From positions 1 to 6,188 of the forward strand of contig JAGOBZ010000197.1 in the NCBI GenBank assembly GCA_017999015.1: a stretch of DNA of 6,188 nt. Reading direction: 5' to 3'. Source of the stretch: Kiritimatiellia bacterium. GTDB lineage: Bacteria > Verrucomicrobiota > Kiritimatiellia > RFP12 > UBA1067. How positions within the stretch are numbered: position 1 is the stretch's first letter; the number at the start of each line of letters is the position of its first letter. Made by a program: the position numbers and the translations under genes. Shown here one piece after another: positions 1 through 6,188 of this stretch. The notes beneath the pieces were generated by a model that saw only the letters and a list, made by a program, of their open reading frames with translations, had not been told where the DNA came from and did no database searches.

Positions 1-3000
1 GGCGCGAGCCCGCCATGCCCTTCAACAAAACAGAGGGCGATTCCATGACCTCAAGAGTCGCGTAGCGCGCCTCAAACTGTTCGGACAGATTGCGCCGGAA
101 CCGAGGCCAATGCCCGGCGCCCGGAATGATCGTCTTGAGCTGTGACACCATCTGGCAGCCGTTACAGACACCCAGCGTGACCGTATCAGGCCGCGCGAAG
201 AATCGCTTGAACATCTCGGCCAGCCGTGCATTGTAGAGGATGCTGCGCGACCAGCCCGAACCGGCGCCCAAAACGTCGCCGTATGAAAAACCGCCGCACG
301 CCACCAAGCCGTTGAAAGCCGCAAGATCTGCGCGGCCGTTTAGCAGGTCGGTCATATGCACATCGACCGACTCGAAACCGGCCAACGCAAAGGCGGCGGC
401 CATTTCGACGTGTCCGTTGACCCCCTGCTCACGCAGCACGGCCATACGCGGCGGCTGTCGCACACTCGCGCCGACCGGAGCGTCCGGATCGAAGGTCAGC
501 GCGAACTGCATGCCGGGGTCGGTCTCTAACAGTACGTTGTCATACTCCTGCCACGCGCACACTGGATTGTCGCGCAGCGCCTGCATGCGGCAGGTCAACG
601 CCGACCAGGTGCGCCGCAGCCAGGTGAGGGTCGTCTCAACGGCCATTTGCCCGCACACCGCAACGCGAAAGCGGCGGTCATCGGTCGGCCGCCCGATGCG
701 CACGCAAACCTCCGCATCTGCCAGCCCCTGACTGGCAAGCACCGCCATGACCCGATCTCGCGCGCCATCGGCCACCTGCAGCACCGCGCCCAGCTCTTCA
801 CTGAACAACGCGGCCAGCGGATCCTTGCCCGGCAGATCAACCGACACGCCGCGCCCGCCCGCCATCACCATTTCGGCCAGTGTGACAACGACCCCGCCGT
901 CGGAACGGTCATGATAGGCCAGCAAGGCACCTTCGGCCACCAGCACCTGCATCGCGTCGAAAAAACGCCGCAGCAACACGGGATCATCCGCATCCGCCGT
1001 TTCGTCGCCGACTTGGTTGTACGCCTGCGCCAACACGCTGGCGCCCAGCCGATTGCGGCCGCGGCCGAGGTCGATCAGCAGCAATTCGCTGGCGCCGGGC
1101 TTGAGATCGGGGGTGACGCTTTTGCGCACGTCCTGCACCGGCGCAAAGGCGCTGACAATCAGGCTCAGCGGCGCGACCTGACGATGCGACGCGCCGTGCG
1201 CATCCTGCCACACCGTGCGCATCGAGAGCGAATCCTTGCCGACAGGGATCGATACGCCGAGCTGCGGGCAGAACGTCATGCCGACCGCAGCGACCGTATC
1301 GAAGAGCTTCGCATCCTCGCCCGTCTCGCCGCACGCGCACATCCAATTGGCCGAGAGCTTGACGGCGTGGATCGAGCCGATGTTGACACCGGAGATATTG
1401 GTGATCGCCTCGGCCACGGCCATGCGCCCCGAAGCGGGCGCGTCGACCAGCGCAACAGGCGTACGTTCGCCGGTCGCCATCGCCTCGCCGGTCGTGGCGT
1501 GATAACCGGTGACCGTCACCGCGTTGTCAGCCACCGGGATCTGGTACCGCCCGACCATCTGGTCGCGGTGCACCATCCCGGTGACAGTGCGGTCGGCAAT
1601 CGAGATCAGGAACGTTTTGTCGGCCACAGCCGGCACCTGCAGCACGCGCTCAAGCGCTGCCAGCGGCGCAACGCCTTCAAACGCCAACGGCACCGGCCTT
1701 CCCGTGTCGCGCGCGACCTCGCGCACCATACGCGGCGGCTTGCCGAGCAACACGCGGATATCCATGTCGATCGGCCGGTCGTTGAAATGGCTGTCGTTGA
1801 GCACCAGTCGCTGGTCATCGCGCGCGACGCCGATGAAGGCCACAGGGCAGCGCTCGCGTTCGCACAGGCGTTCAAAAAGGGCGCGGTTTTCGGGTGCGAT
1901 CGCCAACACATACCGCTCCTGGGCTTCGCAGCACCAGATTTCCATCGGGCTCATGGAGCGCTCTTCATTGTGCACGGCGCGCAGGTCAAAGGTCGCTCCG
2001 GTCTTTTCGACCAGCTCGGGACAGCCGTTGGAAAGGCCGCCCGCGCCGATGTCGTGGATGCTGAGAATGGGATTGTTGTCACCGAGAGCCACGCAGGCGT
2101 CAATGACCTCTTGGCAGCGGCGCTCCATCTCGGCATTACCGCGCTGCACCGAGTCAAAATCCAGTGCCTCGTCATTGCTGCCGGTCGCCATGGAGGAGGC
2201 CGCGCCGCCGCCGAGGCCGATGCGCATAGCCGGCCCGCCCAACTGCACGATCAAGGCACCCGGCGGAACCTCTTTCTTATAGACCTGGCTGCGGCGGATG
2301 TTGCCCATGCCGCCAGCCAGCATGATCGGTTTGTGATAGCCGCGATACCGGCCCGCAGCCATCTCCTCATAGGTCCGGAAAAAACCGCACAGTTGCGGGC
2401 GCCCGAATTCGTTGCCGAATGCCGCACCGCCGATCGGCCCTTCCAGCATGATGGCGAGCGGCGGGGCGAGACGGGAGGGAAACGCCGCAAACGGCTTTTC
2501 CCACGGCATTTCAAAATTCGGCACGCGCAGGTTAGAGACCATGAACCCCGCGACGCCGGCCTTGCTTTTGGAGCCGGTGCCGGTCGCAGCCTCGTCGCGG
2601 ATCTCGCCGCCCACACCAGTAGCAGCGCCGGGATAGGGCGAAATCGCGGTCGGATGGTTATGCGTCTCGACCTTCATGAGGATATCAATCTGATCCTTCT
2701 CAAAGCGATAGGCGCGCGTGTCAGGGTCCACCGCAAAACCGGTGGCCGGAAAGCCCTCCATGACGCCGGAGTTATCCTTGTAGGCCACCAGTGTGCCGTC
2801 GGGGTTACAGGCATGCGTGTGGCGGATCATTTGAAACAGGGACGACTCCTTGCGTTCACCGTCGATGATCCAGTCGGCATTGAAAATTTTGTGCCGGCAG
2901 TGCTCAGAGTTCACCTGGCCGAACATCACCAACTCGGTGTCGGTCGGGTTGCGGCCGGCTTTCGTGTAACTGTCACACAGGTAGCGGATCTCGTCATCGC

Positions 3001-3541
3001 TGAGCGCCAGCCCCATGTCGCGGTTGGCGGCTTCCAACGCGGCGCGTCCCTGGGCCAGCACATCGAAGGCCCGTCCCGGAGCCGGAGGCTGGTGCTCGAA
3101 GAGATCATCCAACTCGAGATAGACGCCTTCGGTCATGCGGTCATGCAGCAGGTTTAACGCGGGCCGCAACGCCGTGAGCGACAGTTCAGCCTCCTGCGCA
3201 AAAGCCCGGAGATACACGCCGCGCTCCACGCGTTTGACCTCGGCCAGCCCGCAGTTGCGGAAGATGTCGGTCGCCTTGGATGACCAGGGTGAGATCGTCC
3301 CCTTTCGCGGCGTCACAAAAAAACCGCCCGGCGCCGGCTCGCGCTGAGACGCCCCGAGCAAGGTGCGGGCGCGTGCCAGTGTCTGGGCATCAAGCGACCG
3401 GCCCGCATCCAGCAGATACACAAACTGCGCCTCGATCCTGACCGCTTTCTGAGAGGACAACGCGGCGGTGATCTTCTCGGACAGCGCATCCAAACGGAAC
3501 TGAGAAAACGCGTCACTCCCCCAAACCATCAACGGCTTCAT
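1..3541 (-). CDS. purL: Phosphoribosylformylglycinamidine synthase, large single-chain form (C-terminus cut by window edge)
   Basis: This cytoplasmic enzyme converts FGAR, ATP and glutamine to FGAM, the fourth step of de novo purine synthesis. The minus-strand frame gives 1,180 codons and stays in register at every point I checked. The N-terminal PurS-like region contains TPRKGTISPWSSKATD (77-92). The first synthase half has NSEHCRHK (211-218), KVETHNHP (290-297) and the glycine-rich GLGGGAASS (442-450). The second half has LSANWM (729-734), PVGKDSLSM (766-774) and HDRSDGG (877-883). The glutamine amidotransferase domain starts near 1033 (MAVLREQGVNGHVEM), continues with CGGFSYGDVLGAG (1082-1094), and has the nucleophile Cys1126 in GVCNGCQ. 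Motif order and spacing follow E. coli PurL (1,295 residues, Cys1135). About 110 residues, including the expected catalytic His and Glu, lie outside the window. The ATG is chosen because it aligns with the family N-terminus, has a ribosome site, and overlaps the upstream stop by one base. Identity is very secure. Confidence 0.97.
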   Translation of the reverse strand, partial: MKPLMVWGSDAFSQFRLDALSEKITAALSSQKAVRIEAQFVYLLDAGRSLDAQTLARARTLLGASQREPAPGGFFVTPRKGTISPWSSKATDIFRNCGLAEVKRVERGVYLRAFAQEAELSLTALRPALNLLHDRMTEGVYLELDDLFEHQPPAPGRAFDVLAQGRAALEAANRDMGLALSDDEIRYLCDSYTKAGRNPTDTELVMFGQVNSEHCRHKIFNADWIIDGERKESSLFQMIRHTHACNPDGTLVAYKDNSGVMEGFPATGFAVDPDTRAYRFEKDQIDILMKVETHNHPTAISPYPGAATGVGGEIRDEAATGTGSKSKAGVAGFMVSNLRVPNFEMPWEKPFAAFPSRLAPPLAIMLEGPIGGAAFGNEFGRPQLCGFFRTYEEMAAGRYRGYHKPIMLAGGMGNIRRSQVYKKEVPPGALIVQLGGPAMRIGLGGGAASSMATGSNDEALDFDSVQRGNAEMERRCQEVIDACVALGDNNPILSIHDIGAGGLSNGCPELVEKTGATFDLRAVHNEERSMSPMEIWCCEAQERYVLAIAPENRALFERLCERERCPVAFIGVARDDQRLVLNDSHFNDRPIDMDIRVLLGKPPRMVREVARDTGRPVPLAFEGVAPLAALERVLQVPAVADKTFLISIADRTVTGMVHRDQMVGRYQIPVADNAVTVTGYHATTGEAMATGERTPVALVDAPASGRMAVAEAITNISGVNIGSIHAVKLSANWMCACGETGEDAKLFDTVAAVGMTFCPQLGVSIPVGKDSLSMRTVWQDAHGASHRQVAPLSLIVSAFAPVQDVRKSVTPDLKPGASELLLIDLGRGRNRLGASVLAQAYNQVGDETADADDPVLLRRFFDAMQVLVAEGALLAYHDRSDGGVVVTLAEMVMAGGRGVSVDLPGKDPLAALFSEELGAVLQVADGARDRVMAVLASQGLADAEVCVRIGRPTDDRRFRVAVCGQMAVETTLTWLRRTWSALTCRMQALRDNPVCAWQEYDNVLLETDPGMQFALTFDPDAPVGASVRQPPRMAVLREQGVNGHVEMAAAFALAGFESVDVHMTDLLNGRADLAAFNGLVACGGFSYGDVLGAGSGWSRSILYNARLAEMFKRFFARPDTVTLGVCNGCQMVSQLKTIIPGAGHWPRFRRNLSEQFEARYATLEVMESPSVLLKGMAGSR

Positions 3542-4017
3542 CAAAACGTCCCTTCTTCAGAAAAACTCAAAATCGTCCTCAACACGTCTTTCCGCGTCTG
3601 CGCAGCCAACAGTTCGTTGCGCACGGAGGCCTCCATGAGGCGGCGGCTGAGCTTGGCGAGAAAGTGGATATGGTTGCAGGCGACCGTCGCCGGCACCAGC
3701 AGCAAAACAAAGACGTGCGTGGCCTGGTTGTCGGGGGCACCGAACGCAATTCCCTGCGGGTGGATGCCAAGCAGACACACGATGTCCCGCACACATTCGA
3801 TGCGCCCGTGCGGCAAGGCGATTCCGTCAGGCAAAGCGGTCGACGCGCTCTGCTCCCGGTTGAGGACCGCCTTGATAGCAGTGTCCCGGTGTTCCGATGC
3901 CAGCAGCCCTTCCTGCACGGCCCTGTCAATCAGGGCCGTGATCACGAGCGGCCCCTCGCCCTCTGTCAGATTGAGACAGACCAAACTTTTCTCGATAATC
4001 TCTTCAAAACTCGCCAT
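3541..4017 (-). CDS. PTS EIIA-type phosphotransfer protein (PtsN / fructose-IIA family)
   Basis: This is a 158-residue soluble protein, close to the length of E. coli PtsN (163). Domains of this family accept phosphate from HPr or NPr on a histidine. They either pass it to a sugar permease or, in the nitrogen PTS, act as regulators. The expected phospho-acceptor is His70 in DGIALPHGR (64-72). A hydrophobic core strand VFVLLLVPA (102-110) and the conserved NHIHFL (115-120) follow, as in EIIA-Ntr. No EIIB or EIIC domain or membrane segment is present, so a regulatory role or service to a permease encoded elsewhere are both possible. The frame extends up to a TTG at 4086, but that codon overlaps the proposed -35 box. 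ATG at 4017 (GGAG four bases upstream) best fits the family N-terminus, and ATG at 4032 (also with GGAG) is the alternative. The stop shares one base with the purL start, so the two form an operon. EIIA-Ntr (ptsN) is the closest match I can name, but fructose-type IIA is not excluded. Confidence 0.88.
   Translation of the reverse strand: MASFEEIIEKSLVCLNLTEGEGPLVITALIDRAVQEGLLASEHRDTAIKAVLNREQSASTALPDGIALPHGRIECVRDIVCLLGIHPQGIAFGAPDNQATHVFVLLLVPATVACNHIHFLAKLSRRLMEASVRNELLAAQTRKDVLRTILSFSEEGTF
3549..3555 (-). promoter_or_regulatory. Ribosome binding site of purL, inside the end of the EIIA gene
   Basis: Read on the minus strand, GAAGGGA lies 7 bases before the purL ATG, within the last codons of the upstream gene. 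With the TGATG stop-start overlap it supports ATG at 3541 as the true start and suggests that ribosomes finishing the EIIA gene can restart on purL. Confidence 0.6.
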
Positions 4018-4057
4018 ATGTCTCCAGCGCATGATACTCCGTGGGTCACGCCGCTGT

Positions 4058-4086
4058 AAGATACCATATTGAAGCCGCATCGCCAA
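4058..4086 (-). promoter_or_regulatory. Candidate sigma70-type promoter for the EIIA-purL pair
   Basis: On the minus strand, TTGGCG (4086-4081) and TATCTT (4063-4058) are separated by exactly 17 bases. Each matches the consensus at four of six positions. The predicted transcription start is near 4051, giving a leader of about 20 to 35 bases before the candidate ATGs at 4032 and 4017. It lies just past the end of the decayed LRR gene, where a promoter for the operon is expected. Promoter rules in this lineage are uncertain, so the call rests on spacing and position only. Confidence 0.35.
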
Positions 4087-4106
4087 TCACGGAAAAAGAT
4101 GTCAGA

Positions 4107-4434
4107 GATGCGGCAGAAGCGCATGGGACAACTGATCGAGGCGGGGTCGTCAATTCGCAGGACGCCCGAGTCATCGCGCTGGTTTTCAGATAGAAAAGCC
4201 CAAGGACCGGACATTAGATCAGCTTGGTGCAACCGTTGAAGGCATTCGAGCCGATCGACGTCAGCCCGTAGGGGAACGTCACGCAGGGCTGAAAGCGGTC
4301 ACGATGGCTTCTCCCGAGGTATTCGTAGTGTATGTGTAGTTCCCCTCAGTAAACACTTCCGCACGAGCCGCCCAAACAACCAACAATCCGGCGATACACC
4401 ACCCCGCAAAACCCACACGGATTCTTTGATTCAT
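4107..4434 (-). pseudogene. Relic of a secreted BspA-like leucine-rich-repeat protein, pieces in three frames
   Basis: Three recognisable parts of one protein type follow each other in the right order but in different frames. Frame 1 starts at ATG 4434 with a clear signal peptide: basic MNQRIR, hydrophobic CIAGLLVVWA, likely cleavage after ARA. It continues with a start typical of these proteins (NYTYTTNTSGEAIVTAF) and stops at 4279. Frame 2 (4282-4214) encodes one BspA-type LRR unit, VTFPYGLTSIGSNAFNGCTK, and stops two codons later. Frame 3 (about 4223-4107) encodes a C-terminal module with LMSGPWAF, then SGVLRIDDP and CPMRFCRI. Family members normally carry several LRR units, so most of the repeat region seems to have been lost. 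Each junction needs a net loss of 3n+1 bases (or gain of 3n+2). The last frame runs on without a proper stop into the next gene. The 120 bases at 4321-4440 are 50% G+C by count, visibly lower than the flanking genes. An assembly error is possible, but two shifts plus missing repeats favour real decay. Confidence 0.72.
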
Positions 4435-4570
4435 GCGTAACCCCTTCACGGCACATACGGAGCCCAGCAGGTGGGTGGATGCGTTGATCGAAATCACCGC
4501 ATCCTCGACCAGCGGATCATAGATGTATCCCAGAATCGGACGGTTCACCCGGATCGAATGCGATGGTCAA
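4435..4570 (-). other. Spacer between the glycine-rich gene and the LRR relic
   Basis: This spacer is 136 bases long. The relic's frame is open through it from a stop at 4569-4567, with a GTG at 4548. The conceptual peptide (it includes GYIYDPLVEDAVISIN) is not one I recognise and has no ribosome site of its own. TATGAT at 4521-4516 resembles a -10 box for the relic but has no convincing -35. I see no hairpin followed by a T run that would end transcription of the glycine-rich gene. Confidence 0.4.
4441..4446 (-). promoter_or_regulatory. Ribosome binding site of the LRR relic
   Basis: AAGGGG on the minus strand lies six bases before ATG 4434, ideal spacing. It fixes the original start of the decayed gene at the codon directly before the signal peptide, rather than at the upstream in-frame GTG at 4548. 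The signal peptide and its translation signal are therefore still intact although the rest of the gene is broken. Confidence 0.55.
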
Positions 4571-6187
4571 TCACGGTCTCGCGACGACTCGATAGAATGC
4601 CTTCGGCAACACCGCCGCATCGGTCAGAACCAGCGGGCCGGTCGCGCCGCAGAGGATCTCGATCTGCCCTGCCACCGGCAGCCATTCTCCTTCGGTCAGG
4701 CTCTCGCGACGCTCGAGCGTGTAGCGCCATCCGGCCAGGCCGTTGACCGTGACCGCCATGCCGCCGCCCGGCTGCGCGACGGCCTGCCCCGCCGCGAGCG
4801 CCTCGAAGGCCGCATCCAGCGTGTCGCAGCCGTTGAGTTTCTCCAGCCACGCCGCGTCTGCGAGCGTGCCGCGCCACAGTCCAGTGTTGACCCACTCGAA
4901 GCTCGCCGCAGGTGTGATGTCCGTGCCGTTGGTGGCCAGCGAGACCGGCACCGGCGTCAAGGCGAAGGCGTTGGTTCCGCCGTAGGGTATCGCCACCGGC
5001 CCGGCGGGATCGCAGACGCCCTGGCCCGTGCAGGTCACCGCCACCGCGCGCGGGATGCCGAGAAAGACCGTGCCCCACTCGGCGCCGGTTCCGCCGGACT
5101 CGGCTTCGACGCCGGCAGGCGTGAAGCCGACAACGTTGTGCGCGTACACCGCCACGCGCCCGCCGCCGCCGACTCCCACATAGATGCTGGGTCGCGTTCC
5201 GCCGTTGGCCTGGATCAAGCCGTTGCCAGAAAGCGTATCGACATTCACTAGAATCGACCCTCCGCTGCCTGCTCCCCGGTAGTAGGACTGGTAGGCACCT
5301 ACGAAATAAATGGCCGGATCGCCATTGGCACGGAGCGTTCCATCGAGATGCAGGCATTCCGACTGAATCTGCAATCGTCCGCCGCCGCGGACCGTCCCAT
5401 AGTTGCCTGCCCCGCCCGCGCCCAGGTCGGTCGGCCAGCGGGCGTTTCCGTATACCGGCCCCGAAACGCCGCTGTAGTCCTGGCCGCGTCCGCCATGGCT
5501 GCCGCCGGATCGCCCGGTCGTCCCGCTCAAGACGGTGTTTCCTTTCCCATCGACACTGATCGCGGATGCGGAGGAGACGGTCACGGTCTGCGCGTTGATC
5601 TGGAGTCCTTCCGCATCAACTTCGCCATGAGCCAATTGCGATGCGCCCAGCAGGGTTACGTTCCGGGTGTAGCCGAACGCCCCCGCCTGGGTCCATTGCC
5701 CGTCGCTCAGCAGCAGATCGGGTCCCGCGACAACGCCGGTGAACGACACCGTGGCGTTCGTCACGATTGTCTCGGCCAACGCCAGCGGCTCGCTCGCCGT
5801 CAGGTTCAGCCGGGTCCTGCCGCTCACGAAAAGCCGGTCGATGCGGTTCGATCCCACGCTCAGCGGGGTGGGGATGGCCGCATCCGATTCCGCGCCGCGG
5901 TTGTCGAGCGCCAGCGTTCCCAGCGGCTCGTCGCGGTCCTTCAGATACACCGTGCCCGCGCCGACGTTGACGCCGCCGGCCGCCTGGATGGTGTCGAGGT
6001 CGAAACCGGAGGCATCGTCGTAGTACACCGCCACCCGCCCGCCGCCGCCCGAACGTCCGTAGGAGTTCAGATCCCCGCCGTTGGCCGAGACCGAGCCGGC
6101 GCCGCCCAGCGCGCCGACCTCCAGCAGGATCGAGCCGCCGCTGCCGCCGCCCCGGTAGACTGCTGTCGACGAGGAGGTCTGCCAGTA
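4571..6187 (-). CDS. Glycine-rich repetitive surface/exported protein (N-terminus outside window)
   Basis: The frame is open to the right edge and gives 538 residues before the TGA at 4573-4571. The internal GTG at 6034 lies inside a repeat and is not a start. Two copies of a roughly 74-residue glycine-rich module (residues 11-84 and 303-376) share GGSIL, ANGG and GGGGRVAVY. Between them are beta-rich stretches such as LQINAQTVTVSSASAISVDG, typical of parallel beta-helix or adhesin-like proteins. Residues of about 382-430 (GQGVCDPAGPVAIPYGGTN and FALTP) resemble divergent InlB-type B-repeats. The last 50 residues form a C-terminal module (YTLERRESL, GEWLPV, GPLVLTD, KAFYRVVARP) that I associate with secreted proteins of Verrucomicrobiota and Kiritimatiellota, possibly used for sorting or attachment. 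Composition is rich in Gly, Ala, Val and Thr with very few Lys, fitting an extracellular protein. There are no transmembrane segments and no enzyme motifs. Ligand and exact role are unknown, and any signal peptide is outside the window. Confidence 0.8.
   Translation of the reverse strand, partial: YWQTSSSTAVYRGGGSGGSILLEVGALGGAGSVSANGGDLNSYGRSGGGGRVAVYYDDASGFDLDTIQAAGGVNVGAGTVYLKDRDEPLGTLALDNRGAESDAAIPTPLSVGSNRIDRLFVSGRTRLNLTASEPLALAETIVTNATVSFTGVVAGPDLLLSDGQWTQAGAFGYTRNVTLLGASQLAHGEVDAEGLQINAQTVTVSSASAISVDGKGNTVLSGTTGRSGGSHGGRGQDYSGVSGPVYGNARWPTDLGAGGAGNYGTVRGGGRLQIQSECLHLDGTLRANGDPAIYFVGAYQSYYRGAGSGGSILVNVDTLSGNGLIQANGGTRPSIYVGVGGGGRVAVYAHNVVGFTPAGVEAESGGTGAEWGTVFLGIPRAVAVTCTGQGVCDPAGPVAIPYGGTNAFALTPVPVSLATNGTDITPAASFEWVNTGLWRGTLADAAWLEKLNGCDTLDAAFEALAAGQAVAQPGGGMAVTVNGLAGWRYTLERRESLTEGEWLPVAGQIEILCGATGPLVLTDAAVLPKAFYRVVARP
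5060..5281 (-). repeat. Glycine-rich module, copy 2
   Basis: This encodes residues 303-376. Its conserved blocks are YRGAGSGGSIL, GNGLIQANGG, GGGGRVAVY, GFTPAGVEAESGG and GTVFL. Outside the GGGGRVAVY block the DNA has diverged clearly from copy 1, so the duplication is old and the protein pattern is kept by selection. A related but shorter stretch (GGGRLQIQ and DGTLRANG, residues 268-289) lies just before it and may be a degenerate extra unit. Confidence 0.8.
5936..6157 (-). repeat. Glycine-rich module, copy 1
   Basis: This encodes residues 11-84 of the partial protein. Its conserved blocks in order are YRGGGSGGSIL, GAGSVSANGG, GGGGRVAVYY, GFDLDTIQAAGG and GTVYL. It aligns with copy 2 with a single one-residue gap. 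At the DNA level the best-conserved stretch (6023-6049) matches 5144-5170 at 26 of 27 bases. Confidence 0.8.
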
Positions 6188-6188
6188 G

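Noticed and set aside
647..3157. An 836-codon open frame on the plus strand inside purL.
   Set aside because: It is in exact codon register with purL on the opposite strand. It stays open because purL uses no TTA, CTA or TCA codons in this stretch, as expected for a GC-rich gene. The conceptual product is rich in His, Arg, Ala and Asp and has no family motifs.
3617..4072. Plus-strand frames of 151 and 131 codons opposite the EIIA gene.
   Set aside because: Neither has recognisable motifs or a convincing ribosome site, and the minus strand encodes a clear EIIA domain over the same bases.
3966..4232. An 88-codon minus-strand frame considered as a separate small gene.
   Set aside because: Its first part is the C-terminal module of the LRR relic, and the rest runs out of frame into the EIIA gene. 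It starts at a TTG inside the LRR unit and has no ribosome site.
4213..4290. Programmed frameshifting joining the three pieces of the LRR gene.
   Set aside because: Two shifts in 80 bases with no slippery heptamer or obvious stimulatory hairpin, missing repeat units and a lost stop fit decay better than recoding.
4516..4521. TATGAT as a -10 box for the LRR relic.
   Set aside because: With spacers of 16 to 18 bases the -35 position reads CCGTCC, ACCGTC or AACCGT, none like TTGACA. The TTGACC at 4570-4565 is too far away, at 43 bases.
4523..5251. A 242-codon plus-strand frame (and a 270-codon minus-strand frame, 4545-5357) across the glycine-rich gene.
   Set aside because: Both are out-of-frame readings of the glycine-rich coding region. 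Their products are Arg/Ala-rich with no recognisable motifs, while the main frame has consistent repeats and a conserved C-terminal module.

Overview
This window is GC-rich, and every gene I can support lies on the minus strand. In transcription order (right to left) it holds four things. First is the C-terminal part of a large glycine-rich exported or surface protein. Second is a small, decayed relic of a secreted leucine-rich-repeat (BspA-like) protein. Third is a PTS EIIA-type (PtsN/fructose-like) phosphotransfer protein. Fourth is a large single-chain phosphoribosylformylglycinamidine synthase (PurL), whose last part lies beyond the left edge. The two outer genes are cut by the window: PurL lacks its C-terminus and the glycine-rich protein lacks its N-terminus.

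The surface proteins suggest a member of the PVC group, probably Kiritimatiellota or Verrucomicrobiota. The glycine-rich protein and the relic both end in a short module of the type '...L..G.W......G.L.L.D.....P..FYRV', which I associate with secreted proteins of those bacteria. BspA-like repeats and glycine-rich beta-helical proteins with 'GGGGRVAVY' repeats fit the same picture. This placement is inference from protein style, because the window has no rRNA or other taxonomic marker.

Layout: 1-3541 purL (1,180 codons in the window, conserved throughout, amidotransferase Cys at residue 1126). 3541-4017 is the EIIA gene, whose TGA stop shares one base with the purL ATG, so the two are almost certainly co-transcribed and probably translationally coupled. 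4058-4086 is a plausible sigma70-type promoter for this pair. 4107-4434 is the LRR-protein relic, whose signal peptide, single LRR unit and C-terminal module lie in three different reading frames. 4435-4570 is a short spacer with the relic's ribosome binding site. 4571-6187 is the glycine-rich protein.

Functionally the window is a housekeeping pair (purine synthesis plus a PTS regulatory domain) beside a cell-surface region. I found no tRNA, rRNA, CRISPR array, insertion sequence or phage gene. The most interesting points are the three-frame gene relic, the C-terminal module it shares with its neighbour, and the coupling of a PTS EIIA domain to a glutamine-consuming purine enzyme.
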